This document shows, in pieces, positions 23,773-34,544 of a stretch of DNA of 64,000 nt. The position numbers were made by a program, and so were the translations under genes. A model generated the notes under the pieces. The model searched no databases, was not told where the DNA came from, and saw only the letters and a program-made list of their open reading frames with translations. This stretch comes from Chenopodium formosanum (Eukaryota; Streptophyta; Magnoliopsida; Caryophyllales; Amaranthaceae), in the NCBI GenBank assembly GCA_024500155.1, contig CM044880.1:14636379-14700378 (forward strand), read 5' to 3'. Positions within the stretch are counted from its first letter, which is position 1; each line of letters opens with the position of its first letter.

Positions 23773-26373
23773 AAGATCGTGTTATGGCACCATAACGAAA
23801 ATTTCTCGATGAACTTGATACATCAAGAAACTCTTACAAGGTTAAGGTACATATTGCAAAAAAAGGTAGAAAGCAAGAGTCTGAGAAGAAGATACTCTAC
23901 CAGTATCTCATCTTACAAGATGATAAGGTATGATTTATGCATACCATTTATAAGGTTACAACATATCACAATGGATAACCAAACATTAACCTATTCTTTT
24001 GTTCTTTTTGTAGAAAAATCGCATGAAAATGACATTATTTGGTGATCAAATTGATGCATATAAGGATGTGATTCTGTTTAGAGGCGACTATGACATTGCT
24101 AATGCTTTAATAAGACCACTAGATGCGCAATACAGAGCTAAAGAATAAGATCTGCCATTTCAGATGACAATATGAAGCAGAACCCTTATCCAGTCTTTAG
24201 ATCCTGAAGGAGAACAAGTGTTTCCTAGATATCAATCTCTTACTTCTGTACCCAGAGTTTCTACTGATGATGTTTGACATGGTAAAGAAGATTTACACAT
24301 AAATTAGTATATGTTTCTAAGTGAACATATCCAGTTCATATGCTGCAATTTACTCATAAATGCTTTTCTTTTGTAGATATCCTTGTTATTGTGTTGTATG
24401 TTGTGGATGAACCAAGGAATATTGTTACAACACTGAACAAAGAATCATCTGTACGCGACTTGATGGTTATAGATCATAGGTACATGCATATATGCCTTAC
24501 ATAAATTCATTGTGAGTGCAGTATTACCATAGCTACAATCATTCCATTCTCACCCTATGTACCTACTCTCAGCACTGATTCACCAGTAAAAGTCTGTACC
24601 TGGAATGACCTATCTGGAAAGCAATGCAAGACTCTTGTTTCTGACAATGACAATTTCAAAGTGATTGGCATCACAGCTCTTCCCCCTATTACTCGCAAAG
24701 GTAGCCCACAAAACAGGCTAATAAATAAATGTCTAACCTCACCTTTTCTATTCATTATCAACCACTCAATAATACTTTTTACCTTTCTCAAATCCAAGGC
24801 TTTCAGCTTGAATCGTCCATGTCAACTGTGATAATTGAATCACCTGAAGGCGAGAAAGCAGCTGCCTTGACTGAATGGTATCTTAATTATCTAACATTTC
24901 TTTGATTAATTAATATCATGTAAGTTAGATTCTTTCACACTAATGCACATTATATTCATTGGTAACAGGGCAAGAAAACATCGAAGTGTTTTAATTTAAC
25001 ATCAGAATAGAGTTACTGTTGCTTGGAATCCACCTGCAGAAAGAATCTTAACAACAATAGCCCACATCAAGACCAAAAAGGTAGATGCTACTATATAATA
25101 GTTGTGTGCTGCTGTTCCACAGCCTTCCTCGTCTTCTCTTGATAGCAATAACATGTTTCGTGTTCATTTTCCTAATATCTATATTGACAATGCAGGCAGC
25201 AAAGACACTTCCACAGGAAGTTTATTGGCTTAGAGTTGTAGCATCTGATATTCAGTATAACAGGCTCATGACATACATAAGATGTTCTTACTGTGGAAAG
25301 CGAACACAGTTGCCTTTAGGAGCAGTCTATGGTTGCATAGCTTGTGAGAGAAATGAAGTATCTGCTACTTATAGGTACCAAACACACTTAAGGACTAGAT
25401 TAAATGTCTACAAAGATGTATTGCTAAAAGGAATTGAATACTCACACTAATTCTTCATGTTTACAGAGCAACTATCACTTTTACTGCGTCGGATGGAACT
25501 GGAGCACTCCAGGTTACTCCATTTACTGAAAATTCTGTGCCACTACTTGGCATGTCAGCTGCAAATATCTATCACATGAAGGCACTGGTAAATAGTCCAC
25601 AACTTACATTCAATGTTTAGTAACACAGATCATAATTCCTTTATTTCTTTCAGCTCTTACATCGAAAACTAACTATCAATCTATGTATACTATAGGATGA
25701 CACGACAAAGTTTGGTCAGATAGCCAATAAGCTGATAAACACATACTTTTTACTTAAGATCGGCCCAACAACTGCTCTGGAACAGAACAAAGTGCTGCAA
25801 TGGGGTATAAAAGGTGTAGAGATGGAAGACACCATCACAGCTAATGCTGCAGGAAGCAGCTTTGAAAAATCTAATTGCAAACATGCAGAAGAAACAGCTA
25901 ATACATAACATGGTACAGCTAAAGAGGGCAATCCAGATGCAGCCAAAGATAGACAACTCCTAAGCTAGACCATAAAAAAAGAAACAGCTCATGCTTATGA
26001 CTTATCAATCTTTAGCCCGGAAGAGGAAGATGCTTGCTTATTAGCAGAATCAATGGTTGCAGCACAAAAAGCAGCTCAGTCAAGCACAGGAGAGTCTAGA
26101 TCAAAAAGAAAAAGACTCAGTGCTGCTAATGAATCTGAAATTGCAACACCAGTGAAAGATGCCATTGAATCTGAAATAGAGTCAACAATACAAGTCAGCA
26201 AGATCATGACAGAAAAGGAAAAAGATCCAGCTAATCGTGCAACACTTAAAGGAACGGGTGTGGCTTTTGACACAAAAATTGTTGCTGCTGAAACAAAGCT
26301 GCCTGTTAAACAAGAGAAAGAAAGCAAACGCAGAGCACTCAAGTTTCAAGATGATAATTCTGATGACCTTTGA
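23773..26373 (+). pseudogene. Helitron RPA1-like single-strand-binding protein, decayed
   Basis: Replication protein A large-subunit homologue, which binds single-stranded DNA through OB folds. Probable exons: 23773-23927 (FLDELDTSRNSYKVKVHIA...), 24014-about 24281 (NRMKMTLFGDQIDAYKDV), 24377-24480, about 24517-24700 (VKVCTWNDLSGKQCKTL), 24800-24878, 24970-25080, 25197-25374 with a zinc ribbon (CSYCGK...CIAC, about 25283-25345), 25468-25588 (GTGALQVTPFTENSVPLLG) and 25696-26373, a long lysine- and glutamate-rich tail ending in DDNSDDL. Most junctions have GT/AG consensus. Stops interrupt the frames, for example after AKE near 24146, within the next 30 codons, and twice between 25900 and 25970. 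RPA-like genes are known companions of RepHel in plant Helitrons. The first exon may lie further upstream. Confidence 0.75.
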
Positions 26374-26376
26374 ATG

Positions 26377-26943
26377 AAAAAGAAGAAGAAAGTCTGTGAC
26401 ACATCAGTTGGGTAACAGCTTCAATTATTAATCTTTTGGTATGTACATACTTATTAAGGCTATGCCTTACAACTATATATTTTGTATTATGCGGGTGTTA
26501 TAAAAGACAAGTATCTTCAGATTACTCGTCCCACAATAACATCACATATATAAGCCATATCGATTATGCTTAGGGCTTTTATAGGCTGTGGTCTTGGAAA
26601 GGAACAGAACTTATAGAAATTTTTGTTCCTAGACAACACCATTAGTAATGTAATCAGACTACCTTTTGCTGTCAGATTCCCTAGAGTTAAATAGAAACCC
26701 AATCAGACATTTTGGTTTTATATAGGAACATGTAGCTTATATTACTTGTTCCTATGTAACACTACTTTAGCAAAAATAGTCTTTTTCTGTCTAAGTGCTT
26801 GATTATAGTTTATCAGCCACTATTGTAATTTAAAAAACAAAAGAATAGCTTTATGTTCCTATGGCTGTAATCAGTAGCTTGTACTTATGATATCGAGCTA
26901 ATATAAGTGATTATTATGGTTAAGTAGTGCAAATGCTTACATA
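26377..26943. other. Sequence between the RPA remnant and the CACTA element
   Basis: AT-rich, with no frame or repeat recognised. The Helitron 3' end might be here or beyond the CACTA insertion. AAGGCTATGCCTTA at about 26457-26470 is a small palindrome but is not followed by CTRR. Confidence 0.3.
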
Positions 26944-28535
26944 CACTACACCAAAAACTAGATTAGAGATCGCAAAGTATAGAACGGTTACCAAAGGTAG
27001 GCGTTCTCTAGAAGAACATAGAACGTGTTTATATAAGAGACGTTCTGTATATTGATACATATGGAACGATTAACTATGTTAACCGTTCTCTATTTCTTTT
27101 TACTCAAATAATAAAAAAAAAATTATTATAGATGTTATAGAACGGTCATCTTGACAACCGTTTTTGTATTGTATTAAATAATTGTTTTTTTTTTTAAATT
27201 AGGATGAAAAAATATAAGGAGTAATAATTTACCCAAATTAATCAAAGGCCGGCTCATCAATTTCATTTTCACTTTGCACGTTCATTTTCACTTTCACATT
27301 CTGTATTGTTAACCCTAGCACGACTGTCGCTCCATCCTCTTTCTATACTATTAACTTTTCAGCCGCCACTCTATTCTTTCACTCTCATCCCTCCCATTAA
27401 AGGAAATCTCACTCTTTTCTTTCTCCTTAGATCTAGTTAAGAGTTCCTTCCTCCATTAATTTGACCCTAACTGATTGGTCATTAATAAGGAAAGAGAAGC
27501 TTCAACCTTAGAGATTCTTGACAATGGCGAGCCACAATTTATAATTATAAGCTTTTCCTATATTTTGAACAATTTCAAAGCTATATCAACAAAATGAAGT
27601 CAATAAGATCCAACTTCAAGGTAAATCATTCCTCTTTTATTTCGTTTAATTTAGTTTCAATTTAGTTTGCAGGTCTTGTTATTGTATCCAATTTCTTATG
27701 ATTTCGATTCTTATTGTTTGATTTTTCTTGATTCTTATTTAGATCCTAATTTTGATGTTATTTTGAAAATATATTCCTCACAATCTTAGAGTTATAAATT
27801 TTGCTTTGTTTTTTTTTTCATTGTATGTTGTTTGATTACGAAGAATTTTTTAACACTCTAGGAGATTTGTTTAATTGCAGGACATGCATGTCTTGTGAAT
27901 TCGAAATTTACATGTTATTTTCATATTAACGCAGATTATTCATAAAAGAAGATCAAGTACTGCATACAAGTATATGATTTATTGTCGGTCGATCAGCATC
28001 ATTGAAAGAAAAAGAGATCTTTGTAGCAAATTTATTTTTATTTGATATCTTGGTATTCCTTTTTCATTTGCAATTTAGTTGTATGAAAATATTAACAGCT
28101 TTAATAATAAGTTTTGAGTACTTTGGTAGTTGGTATTTTCATTTGACTTCTATGTTTTTTTTTTACGGAGACTTCTATGTATTTACTTTGAGTAAGTTTT
28201 CAATTTGCAATTAGTTGCCTAATATATATCGCAAATGATTTTTTTTATAAAAAAAGGAGGAATAGAGAACTGTTGGCATACCAAACCGTTCTCTTTGGTA
28301 TTAGCAAAACAAAACGGTTAAGTATTATGACCGTTGTCTTTTCCTTCATCATTTTCTAATTTTAGGCATGGAATAGAGGACGGTGATCATACACAACCGT
28401 TCTCTATAATTGAGTATACAAAACGCCTATTCGAACCGTTCTTTATACTTTATACATCGCTTAGCAGAAGAACGGTCCTGAGACGTTCTATAAAGCCTAT
28501 TTAAACCGTTCTCTAAACCATTTTTTGTAGTAGTG
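26944..28535. mobile_element. Non-autonomous CACTA (CMC) transposon
   Basis: It begins CACTACACCAAAAA at 26944 and ends TTTTTTGTAGTAGTG at 28535, and is flanked by the 3-bp duplication ATA (26941-26943 and 28536-28538). Both subterminal regions carry many copies of AACCGTTCTCT or its reverse (for example 26978, 27083, 28303 and 28503), the kind of short subterminal repeats that CACTA transposases bind. No TnpA- or TnpD-like frame was found, so it would depend on a partner. The middle (about 27250-27620) looks like a plant 5' leader with CT-rich sequence. The largest frame there is short and T-rich. Confidence 0.88.
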
Positions 28536-28538
28536 ATA

Positions 28539-29264
28539 TAGCTTATCGTGCAACACTTTAACAGCAAACCTAATAATCTATACCGCTTGAGCACAGTTAT
28601 ATCAGCTTCCCTAAATCGGCATAGCTGCATAGCTTAGAGCATTACACATTCTTAAAAAAGTTCGCAATATCCATTGATCTCATAAATCACTTACTCATTT
28701 TGTTAAAATAAAAAGATATCCCCACATCTAAACATAACCTTCTACTTATACCCTTATAACTTTTAAATCTTTCCTTTACTCATATAAAAAATAGCCCCAA
28801 AAGTCTCTTTAGGCTGTATATACAATGCAAATCAGTTCATCTCAAATTAAGCATAGAGTTTAAATGTAACCATTCAACAACAGCTTCCATAACCCAAAAA
28901 AAATGAAAATCAAGATTTTACTAAAAAAAAACAAAGACATCCTACGATGAAACTATACTACCAACAATAAAATACACATCATTATCAAGCACAAACAACA
29001 ATGCAAGAGAAAAGATAGAAATAAGATCCATTTTCATGAAAAACCACATTTATTATAATAAACATCATTACAACCTACATCCTCCTTTATAATTATATCT
29101 ACAAGACATTGATTAGTACATACTTTCAGATCATAGCCTAATGTCCCCAAAAAAAACTATTAAAAACTCTAAAGTCATCCTAACATTTGAAGAGTGTACC
29201 CAAAAACAACCTTCCCAAAATAAACAAAAAACACCTCCTGCACTGAATTTTCCACAGTCAATTT
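28539..29264. other. Sequence right of the CACTA element
   Basis: AT-rich sequence directly continuing the DNA interrupted by the CACTA insertion, with A-rich patches. It may hold the 3' untranslated part of the minus-strand acidic gene. Nothing else was recognised. Confidence 0.3.
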
Positions 29265-29938
29265 TTAGTTAGAAATTTCCATATGAAACATAGAAGAGTC
29301 TTTGCTTGTTTTGTGCTTTGCTTCCACACCGTTCCCAAAATCAGAGGCCAGACCACTATCGCCATCATCATCGTTGTTATAGCCATTGCTCTCAGATTCA
29401 GTTGACACATCCTCTGGGTCTGCAACCACTTTTTCCATCCTCTCAGACTTAGATTTTGAATCCACATCACTTTCACCATCTTCATCAGTCTCCTCATCTT
29501 CTTCAGATTCATCTTCTTCTTCAGATTCTTCACCTTCCTCTTCTGACTCCCCTACTTCCTTCTCGACATCTTCCTTGGTCTCAGCTTTTCCCTTACTTTC
29601 CACTCCATGATCTTTTGTCTCACCACCTTTCTTGCTTTACGTTTTACCTTCATCACTGTCTGACTCAATAATGATAACATGCCATTCTCCATAGCCATCC
29701 CTCTCAATTCCTCGCTCTTGTTTGTTGCTCGGTTCTCCTTTTTCTCTTTTACTCTCCACTTTCGAAATTCCTTGTTGTAGCAATTCCAGATGATCTGACT
29801 GTTCATTTGCTTTGTCATATTCGTAACATACACCCGGAAGCTTGCAACATTTTGTTCCTGTGACCTAGCCTCATTTGGTCTCCAATTTGAAGGTGCAAAG
29901 ACTTTCCCAGAAGTAGCCTTGCTATCAGTGCTAGCCAT
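29265..29938 (-). pseudogene. Broken gene for an acidic, Ser/Glu-rich protein
   Basis: The minus-strand ATG at 29938-29936 opens MASTDSKATSGKVFAPSNW, continuing through a basic NCYNKEFRKWRVKEKKEN segment. At about 29700 the sensible reading moves to another frame (GYGEWHVIIIESDSDEGKT), meets a TAA near 29635, and then runs on as KGGETKDHG and a long Glu/Asp/Ser tract (SEEEGEESEEEDESEEDEE) to the stop at 29265. One frameshift plus one stop explain the break. An intron is possible but no consensus was obvious. No family was recognised. Acidic tracts of this kind occur in many nuclear and nucleolar proteins. It lies 2.9 kb beyond the Helitron RPA gene in the opposite orientation and could be Helitron cargo. 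Confidence 0.45.
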
Positions 29939-30782
29939 TGTTGTTTGTAAGATGCAAGCACAAAAACACAGAGAAAAAAGAAAGATGAAACAAAAAAAAA
30001 AAAAGAAAAAAAAGGAAAATGAAAGACAAGACAGCAGAGCAGGGCACAAATTATACACCACGCAAAAGAAATATTTCAACTGACCAACGAGAGGAAGTCC
30101 AAAAATCATGAAAAAATCTAGAAAGAATAAAAGAACTTATGACTTAGAAAGTACAACTTTTCAACTTCTTTAGATGATTTTATATCAAGTACAGCTTTTC
30201 AACTTCTTTAGATGATTATATCTTATATATTCTATAAGTGTACGTACAGTTACAATTCTAAAAATAGAAATTCGTTGTTCGTAACATTCCTTATATACAC
30301 AATATCGATACACACGTGTGTTAGTCATATTTTCGATTTAAAATTTATTCCGATAAATTTGTAAGATTTTTAGAAAGCTAACAAATCAATTACTATAGCT
30401 GATATTTAACTGATTTAGTAAAAATAACACAAAGTTCTTAGCATTTTACTGCCGAAATAATCTACCTTAACCAAATTTATACTCATTTTAAATGCACATG
30501 GCATTTACTAAGGATGAACAAAAATTCCGGGTACCCGCGATGAGAACTAGCGGGCCCGAAACCGAAACTAGATACGTTTTAGACGCTAAAAAAGAACCTA
30601 ACTAAAATAAGAATTATAAATTTTTAGTGGATTTTAAAAATTACATACAAGCGTGGGTACTCGGAACCGAAACCGGTATCCAATGATTCCACTATTACTT
30701 CCTACATTTTAGAACCCGATTGGACGAATTCCTAATACACACAAACTAAATTAAATATGTACAACCCATCTATTTAACAATA
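29939..30782. other. Intergenic, with a CCGAAACCGAAAC-containing repeat remnant
   Basis: About 30530-30690 contains GGGCCCGAAACCGAAACTAG and GGAACCGAAACCGG words in an otherwise AT-rich stretch, probably an old dispersed repeat. A 27-bp near-duplicate (AGTACA...TTTTCAACTTC) occurs at about 30146 and 30189. No gene was seen. Confidence 0.35.
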
Positions 30783-31295
30783 GGGAAATTCTCAATGGTA
30801 GCCTCCAACTATTGCTTATTCTTAATGATAGCCAAATTTTTTTTAGATTCTCAATGGTAGCACTCTACTTTTTAAAAGTTGCAACCGTAACCTTTATTAT
30901 GTTTTTCTGTTAAATTTCTGTTAAATCTAACCCTAATCTAAACCAAGGTTAGCTTTTTTAATAATTAAAAAAAAAAAAAAAAAAAAAAAAACCCTCCTCC
31001 CCCTCCACTTCCCAGCCACCCTCCCACCTCCCTCTACTGTCGAGCCACCCTCCTCCCTCCCTCCATTATTGTCAAGCGACTGAAATTCAACCCCCTTACA
31101 TGTACCAAAATTACCCCTCTCAATCTCATTCAAAACAGTAGCCCGACAAAAGAGGGCAATTCTTATGAAACCTTAACTAAGTATCAATACGAGAAATTAA
31201 ATATGAAAAGCATGACTATATTGACAATATATAAGTATCAGCTTCACCAAACTAAGTCAAACAATAGAACAAGATCGATAAATCACAACCATCAA

Positions 31296-31333
<38 letters not shown>

Positions 31334-32077
31334 ATCATTTTGGAAGCCCAATTGTAGCTATATGCCAAATTGGGTGGTTCACAGTTGACCCACCATCGTT
31401 CATCGTCGGATCTTGACGGAGAAACTCCTTTTGTTCTGTCGGTAAAACAAACCCTTAAAATGACTGTACAAGTCGTAAGGAGAAGAAAGGAGATTCCGAG
31501 AATACAAATTGTAGATTATTATTAATAATGAAAGGAGCTATATGACTTTTAGAAGACGACGGCAATGGCAGCGAAGGTAGCGGTGGAGGAAAAGGAAACG
31601 GATCAAAATTCCCAAGAATGATGGGGTAGCAATTGGAATAAAAAAGGTTTGGTGAGCTTTTCATAGCTTTGTAAGAAGCAAGAAACGACGCCAAAATTGA
31701 GAGATTATGCCATTGAAGGGAGCTTCAAAGAGATGAAAATGGCGGAATTGTGTTATATTGTCATTGTGGGCTGGTTTAATTGACTTGAAGGGGTGGCATT
31801 GCAGTGGATGGGGGGAGGGGGACGGAGAAGGGGTGGGTGTATCGTGGAGTGTGGAGGGTGTTGTGGTGGAGGGGTTGGAGGTGGAGGTGGCTGCCATGGA
31901 AGATTTATGAAGGGGAGGAGAGAGAAAATGGTTAACAGAAAGAAAATGATTGACTATAGTTAAAGTTAACGGATATTTAACGGTTTAGAGTTAATAAGGT
32001 TACGGTTGTAACTTTTAAAAAGTAGAGTGCTACCATTGAGAATCCAAAAAAAACTTGGCTACCATTGAGAATTTCCC
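30783..32077. mobile_element. Mutator-like element with perfect 9-bp target duplication
   Basis: The ends are GGGAAATTCTCAATGGTAGC at 30783 and its reverse complement at 32077. The target duplication TTAACAATA is exact at 30774-30782 and 32078-32086, and 9 bp is the Mutator-superfamily length. Inverted repeats extend about 110 bp on the left, and the right copy lacks roughly 30 bp lying between two repeats of an AATGGTAGCC / AATGATAGCC motif. No transposase is present. The interior has A-tracts, a CCT-rich block at about 30990-31070 and a minus-strand gene-like segment (31455-31897), so it may be a Pack-MULE. Confidence 0.88.
31455..31897 (-). pseudogene. Possible captured gene fragment inside the Mutator-like element
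   Basis: The minus-strand ATG at 31897 gives MAATSTSNPSTTTPSTL, a Pro/Ser-rich stretch, then FHLFEAPFNGIISQFWRRFL. From about 31690 the next frame continues sensibly (ASYKAMKSSPNLFYSNCYP, then a proline-rich segment). This looks like the 5' part of a host gene with one frameshift, starting at a good ATG and lacking the rest. No family was recognised. The alternative is chance coding potential in a low-complexity, CT-rich core. Confidence 0.35.
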
Positions 32078-32181
32078 TTAACAATATCATTACTCGCAAT
32101 TAATCTGTGTTTATTGGGCTGGCTCAACTAGTAATGAAGAAAAATGCAAACCCACAAAATCTAATCAACAAAAAAATTATA

Positions 32182-32228
<47 letters not shown>

Positions 32229-33632
32229 AAATGAATATTAAATCATATGAGAACGAACATTTATTGTATAGAGAATGCTAATAGTTACTTCCTCCGTTCC
32301 AATAATATTGCAATAAGGATGAAATTATGTATCCCAAAGTACATTTTATATGTTAAATATGTAGAATTGTATGAGTAAAATTTATAAAAAGTTGATATTG
32401 TGAAAGTATTATATTGCTTGAGACGAATCTAACAGTATCCGACATTACTATATTTTGCTTAACTATAAATCATATTATATGATCAAATAAGAGTGATGAA
32501 TAGTGTAAAAGTCCCGTTGTTGCAATATTAACTTGGTGGTTATACTGATATATTTTCAGATGTTTTTAAAAAATTGAATATTATTCATTTACTAAATGAA
32601 CAAAAATGCAAATCCACCAAATCTAACTAACGAGGAAATTATATCATCTTATTATACAAATGAACATTTAATCAACTAAGAATGAACATTTAGTGATTAT
32701 GGAATTGTAATTTAACTTACTTGTTGTTAATTAAGTGGATCATGTCCTCTTTGATTTCACCAAAAAGGTTAAGATCTAATATAGGCCTCGAAATTTTTGC
32801 TGCTTGTTTTTTATTCCGGGAAATCTCAAGGCAATAAGTACATTATCATCATCAGTTTTGTATATAACCGATAATGATGAAGAACTTTTATCGGCATTTA
32901 TTTTAAATTTTACAAGAATGAACATCATATAGCATGAAAATGAACATTTAGTTATTGAGAATAACATGAGAATATAACTATGAAAATTAAAATGCATGAA
33001 AGTGAACATTTAGCAGAATGAACATCCTATCAAACGAAAATGAACAACCAATGTTACGCATTATGAACATCTAGCAAATCATATCTAGGAATTGAACATC
33101 CTTCAACAAAAAAGTTAGGGTTTCAAATTTTGTTGGCATCAAACAAAAAAGTTAATAACAAATTAAATTACCTAATTATAGTTGTATAATTTCATCATTT
33201 ATTGTCGTTAATTTAGGCATTGATGTTGAAATTTTTGCTCAAAACAATTAAATGTAGCGTAAAATTACAATTAATTTAACCAAAACTGAATATGTTCAAA
33301 ACTCAAATAAACATGCAAAATTCAAATAAATTGAGTTGGCCAAATATTGGAATGTATGATTAAATAAAATGTCTAAATACAATCTATTTTGTAATTGAAC
33401 AAATTTACTCTATTAGTATGAAGTTTAGAAACAAAATGTAAAATTACCTTTTCTTTAGAGGTTGTATTTCAAATTCTTTGAGTGCATTTTGAATATATTT
33501 TATCTCTATTATCTATGTTTATGTCGTTCTAAGCTTTGGAAGAGTAAAAATGGTGGTTTGAGAGAAACTAGAGAGAAAATGGGTCTAGTGATTCTAAAAA
33601 ATGAAAAAATAAAAATTTAATTATGTATTTAT
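32078..33632. other. AT-rich intergenic, with poly-T tract and GAACAT-rich repeats
   Basis: A T tract of about 40 lies at 32187-32226. A CTTCCTCCGTTCCAATAATA end at about 32290 looks like one end of a Stowaway/mariner-type element whose partner near 32515 is weak. From 32580 to 33100 the words TGAACAT and GAACATTTAG recur many times, as at 8790-9095. No gene was seen. Confidence 0.4.
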
Positions 33633-33672
33633 ATATACATGGTGATGTCACGTAATGACATCACATGTATAT
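33633..33672. repeat. 40-bp imperfect inverted repeat
   Basis: Left arm ATATACATGGTGATGTCA, spacer CGTAA, right arm TGACATCACATGTATAT. The arms pair with one bulged G. It could be the ends of a tiny MITE or a hairpin, and no function can be assigned. Confidence 0.6.
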
Positions 33673-33854
33673 CTTTTTAGATTTTAGAAGAGATAAGAAG
33701 AAGTGGGAAAAACAGAGGTGAAAATCAAAAGAAGAGAAAGGGAAATAGAAGAGGAGGGTAGGTAACAGGGCCTACATGACATCACAATAGAGGAGTTGGG
33801 AAACATGTGGTAATTATTTACTCCCTTTTTTTTTAGGAAAAAACGGGTGGTGCC

Positions 33855-34526
33855 TTATATTATTAATTTATCCATAATGATATATGGAGCAACCTCACAT
33901 GGACTATGGTTCTCCCAAACTTGTTCAACACCAAAAGGCACAATGCGAGCTAAATTATGAGCTACAGTATTACCATCCCGCTTTACATGACACCAAGAGA
34001 TAGAATCAAAATTAGAACTAGACCACAACACATCTTCAAGAAGAGCATCCAAATCAGAGAAGAAGAAAGTTCCCTTGAAAAGTCTCCCTATTAGCACTTG
34101 ACAATCAAATTCGAGCACTATGTTGGATAGATTATAACGTCTCGCAAGCCTTAGAGCCATGGCAGCTGCTTTACATTCAGCTATAACAGGAGGCCAGAAG
34201 GCACGAATCCTTCTAGTAGTTGCAAAAATCACACCTCCCTGCCAATCTCTTGCTACGAAACCCAGCCCTATCCAGCCATCTTCTCGAACGGAGGCGTCAC
34301 AATTGAGTTTTATTGTGCCTGATAGAGCAGCAACCCAAGTTTTGGGGCTGCTACTCCTCTTTCTTGTTGATGGCCCATAGATCTTCAGAGTGTATGAAAC
34401 ACAATCAGCTGCAAGTCTCTTCACTCGATCAATCAGTGACGGGTGGTAAGTATCTTCCCCTTTAAAAATTTTGTCATTGCATCGATTCCAAATACACCAC
34501 AAGAGAATAGCGCCTCTACATTGCAT
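33855..34526 (-). pseudogene. LINE RNase H domain (C-terminal part of ORF2)
   Basis: 223 codons. After an N-terminal LLWCIWNRCNDKIF segment comes a plant-type RNase H (RVT_3): KLNCDAS (first Asp), IAECKAAAMALRLA (Glu), IVLEFDCQVLIG (Asp) and VKRDGNTVAHNLARI. It would degrade the RNA strand of the copy. A stop or frame change separates it from the reverse-transcriptase frame ending at 34545, so it is not translated with ORF2 as it stands. Confidence 0.85.
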
Positions 34527-34544
34527 CTGGGAGTTGTGACTACT

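Larger units (their letters stand above)
15096..26376 (+). mobile_element. Dead autonomous Helitron (Rep/helicase plus RPA)
   Basis: The region carries, in order on the plus strand, a Rep/PIF1-helicase gene (about 15344-20055) and an RPA-like gene (about 23773-26373). Rep/helicase with RPA is the gene set known from autonomous plant Helitrons. A Mutator-like element (20783-21913) is inserted between the two genes and a CACTA element lies just downstream. The limits given are those of recognisable coding sequence. The 5' TC end and the 3' hairpin-CTRR end were not located, and the element could extend to about 9-13 kb on the left or 30 kb on the right. Multiple stops and two clear frameshifts show it can no longer encode its proteins. 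Confidence 0.75.

Noticed and set aside
26457..26470. AAGGCTATGCCTTA palindrome as the 3' hairpin of the large Helitron
   Set aside because: It is AT-rich and not followed by CTRR within the usual distance.
29386..29671. Serine- and histidine-rich plus-strand frames
   Set aside because: Antisense shadow of the Glu/Ser tract of the minus-strand pseudogene.
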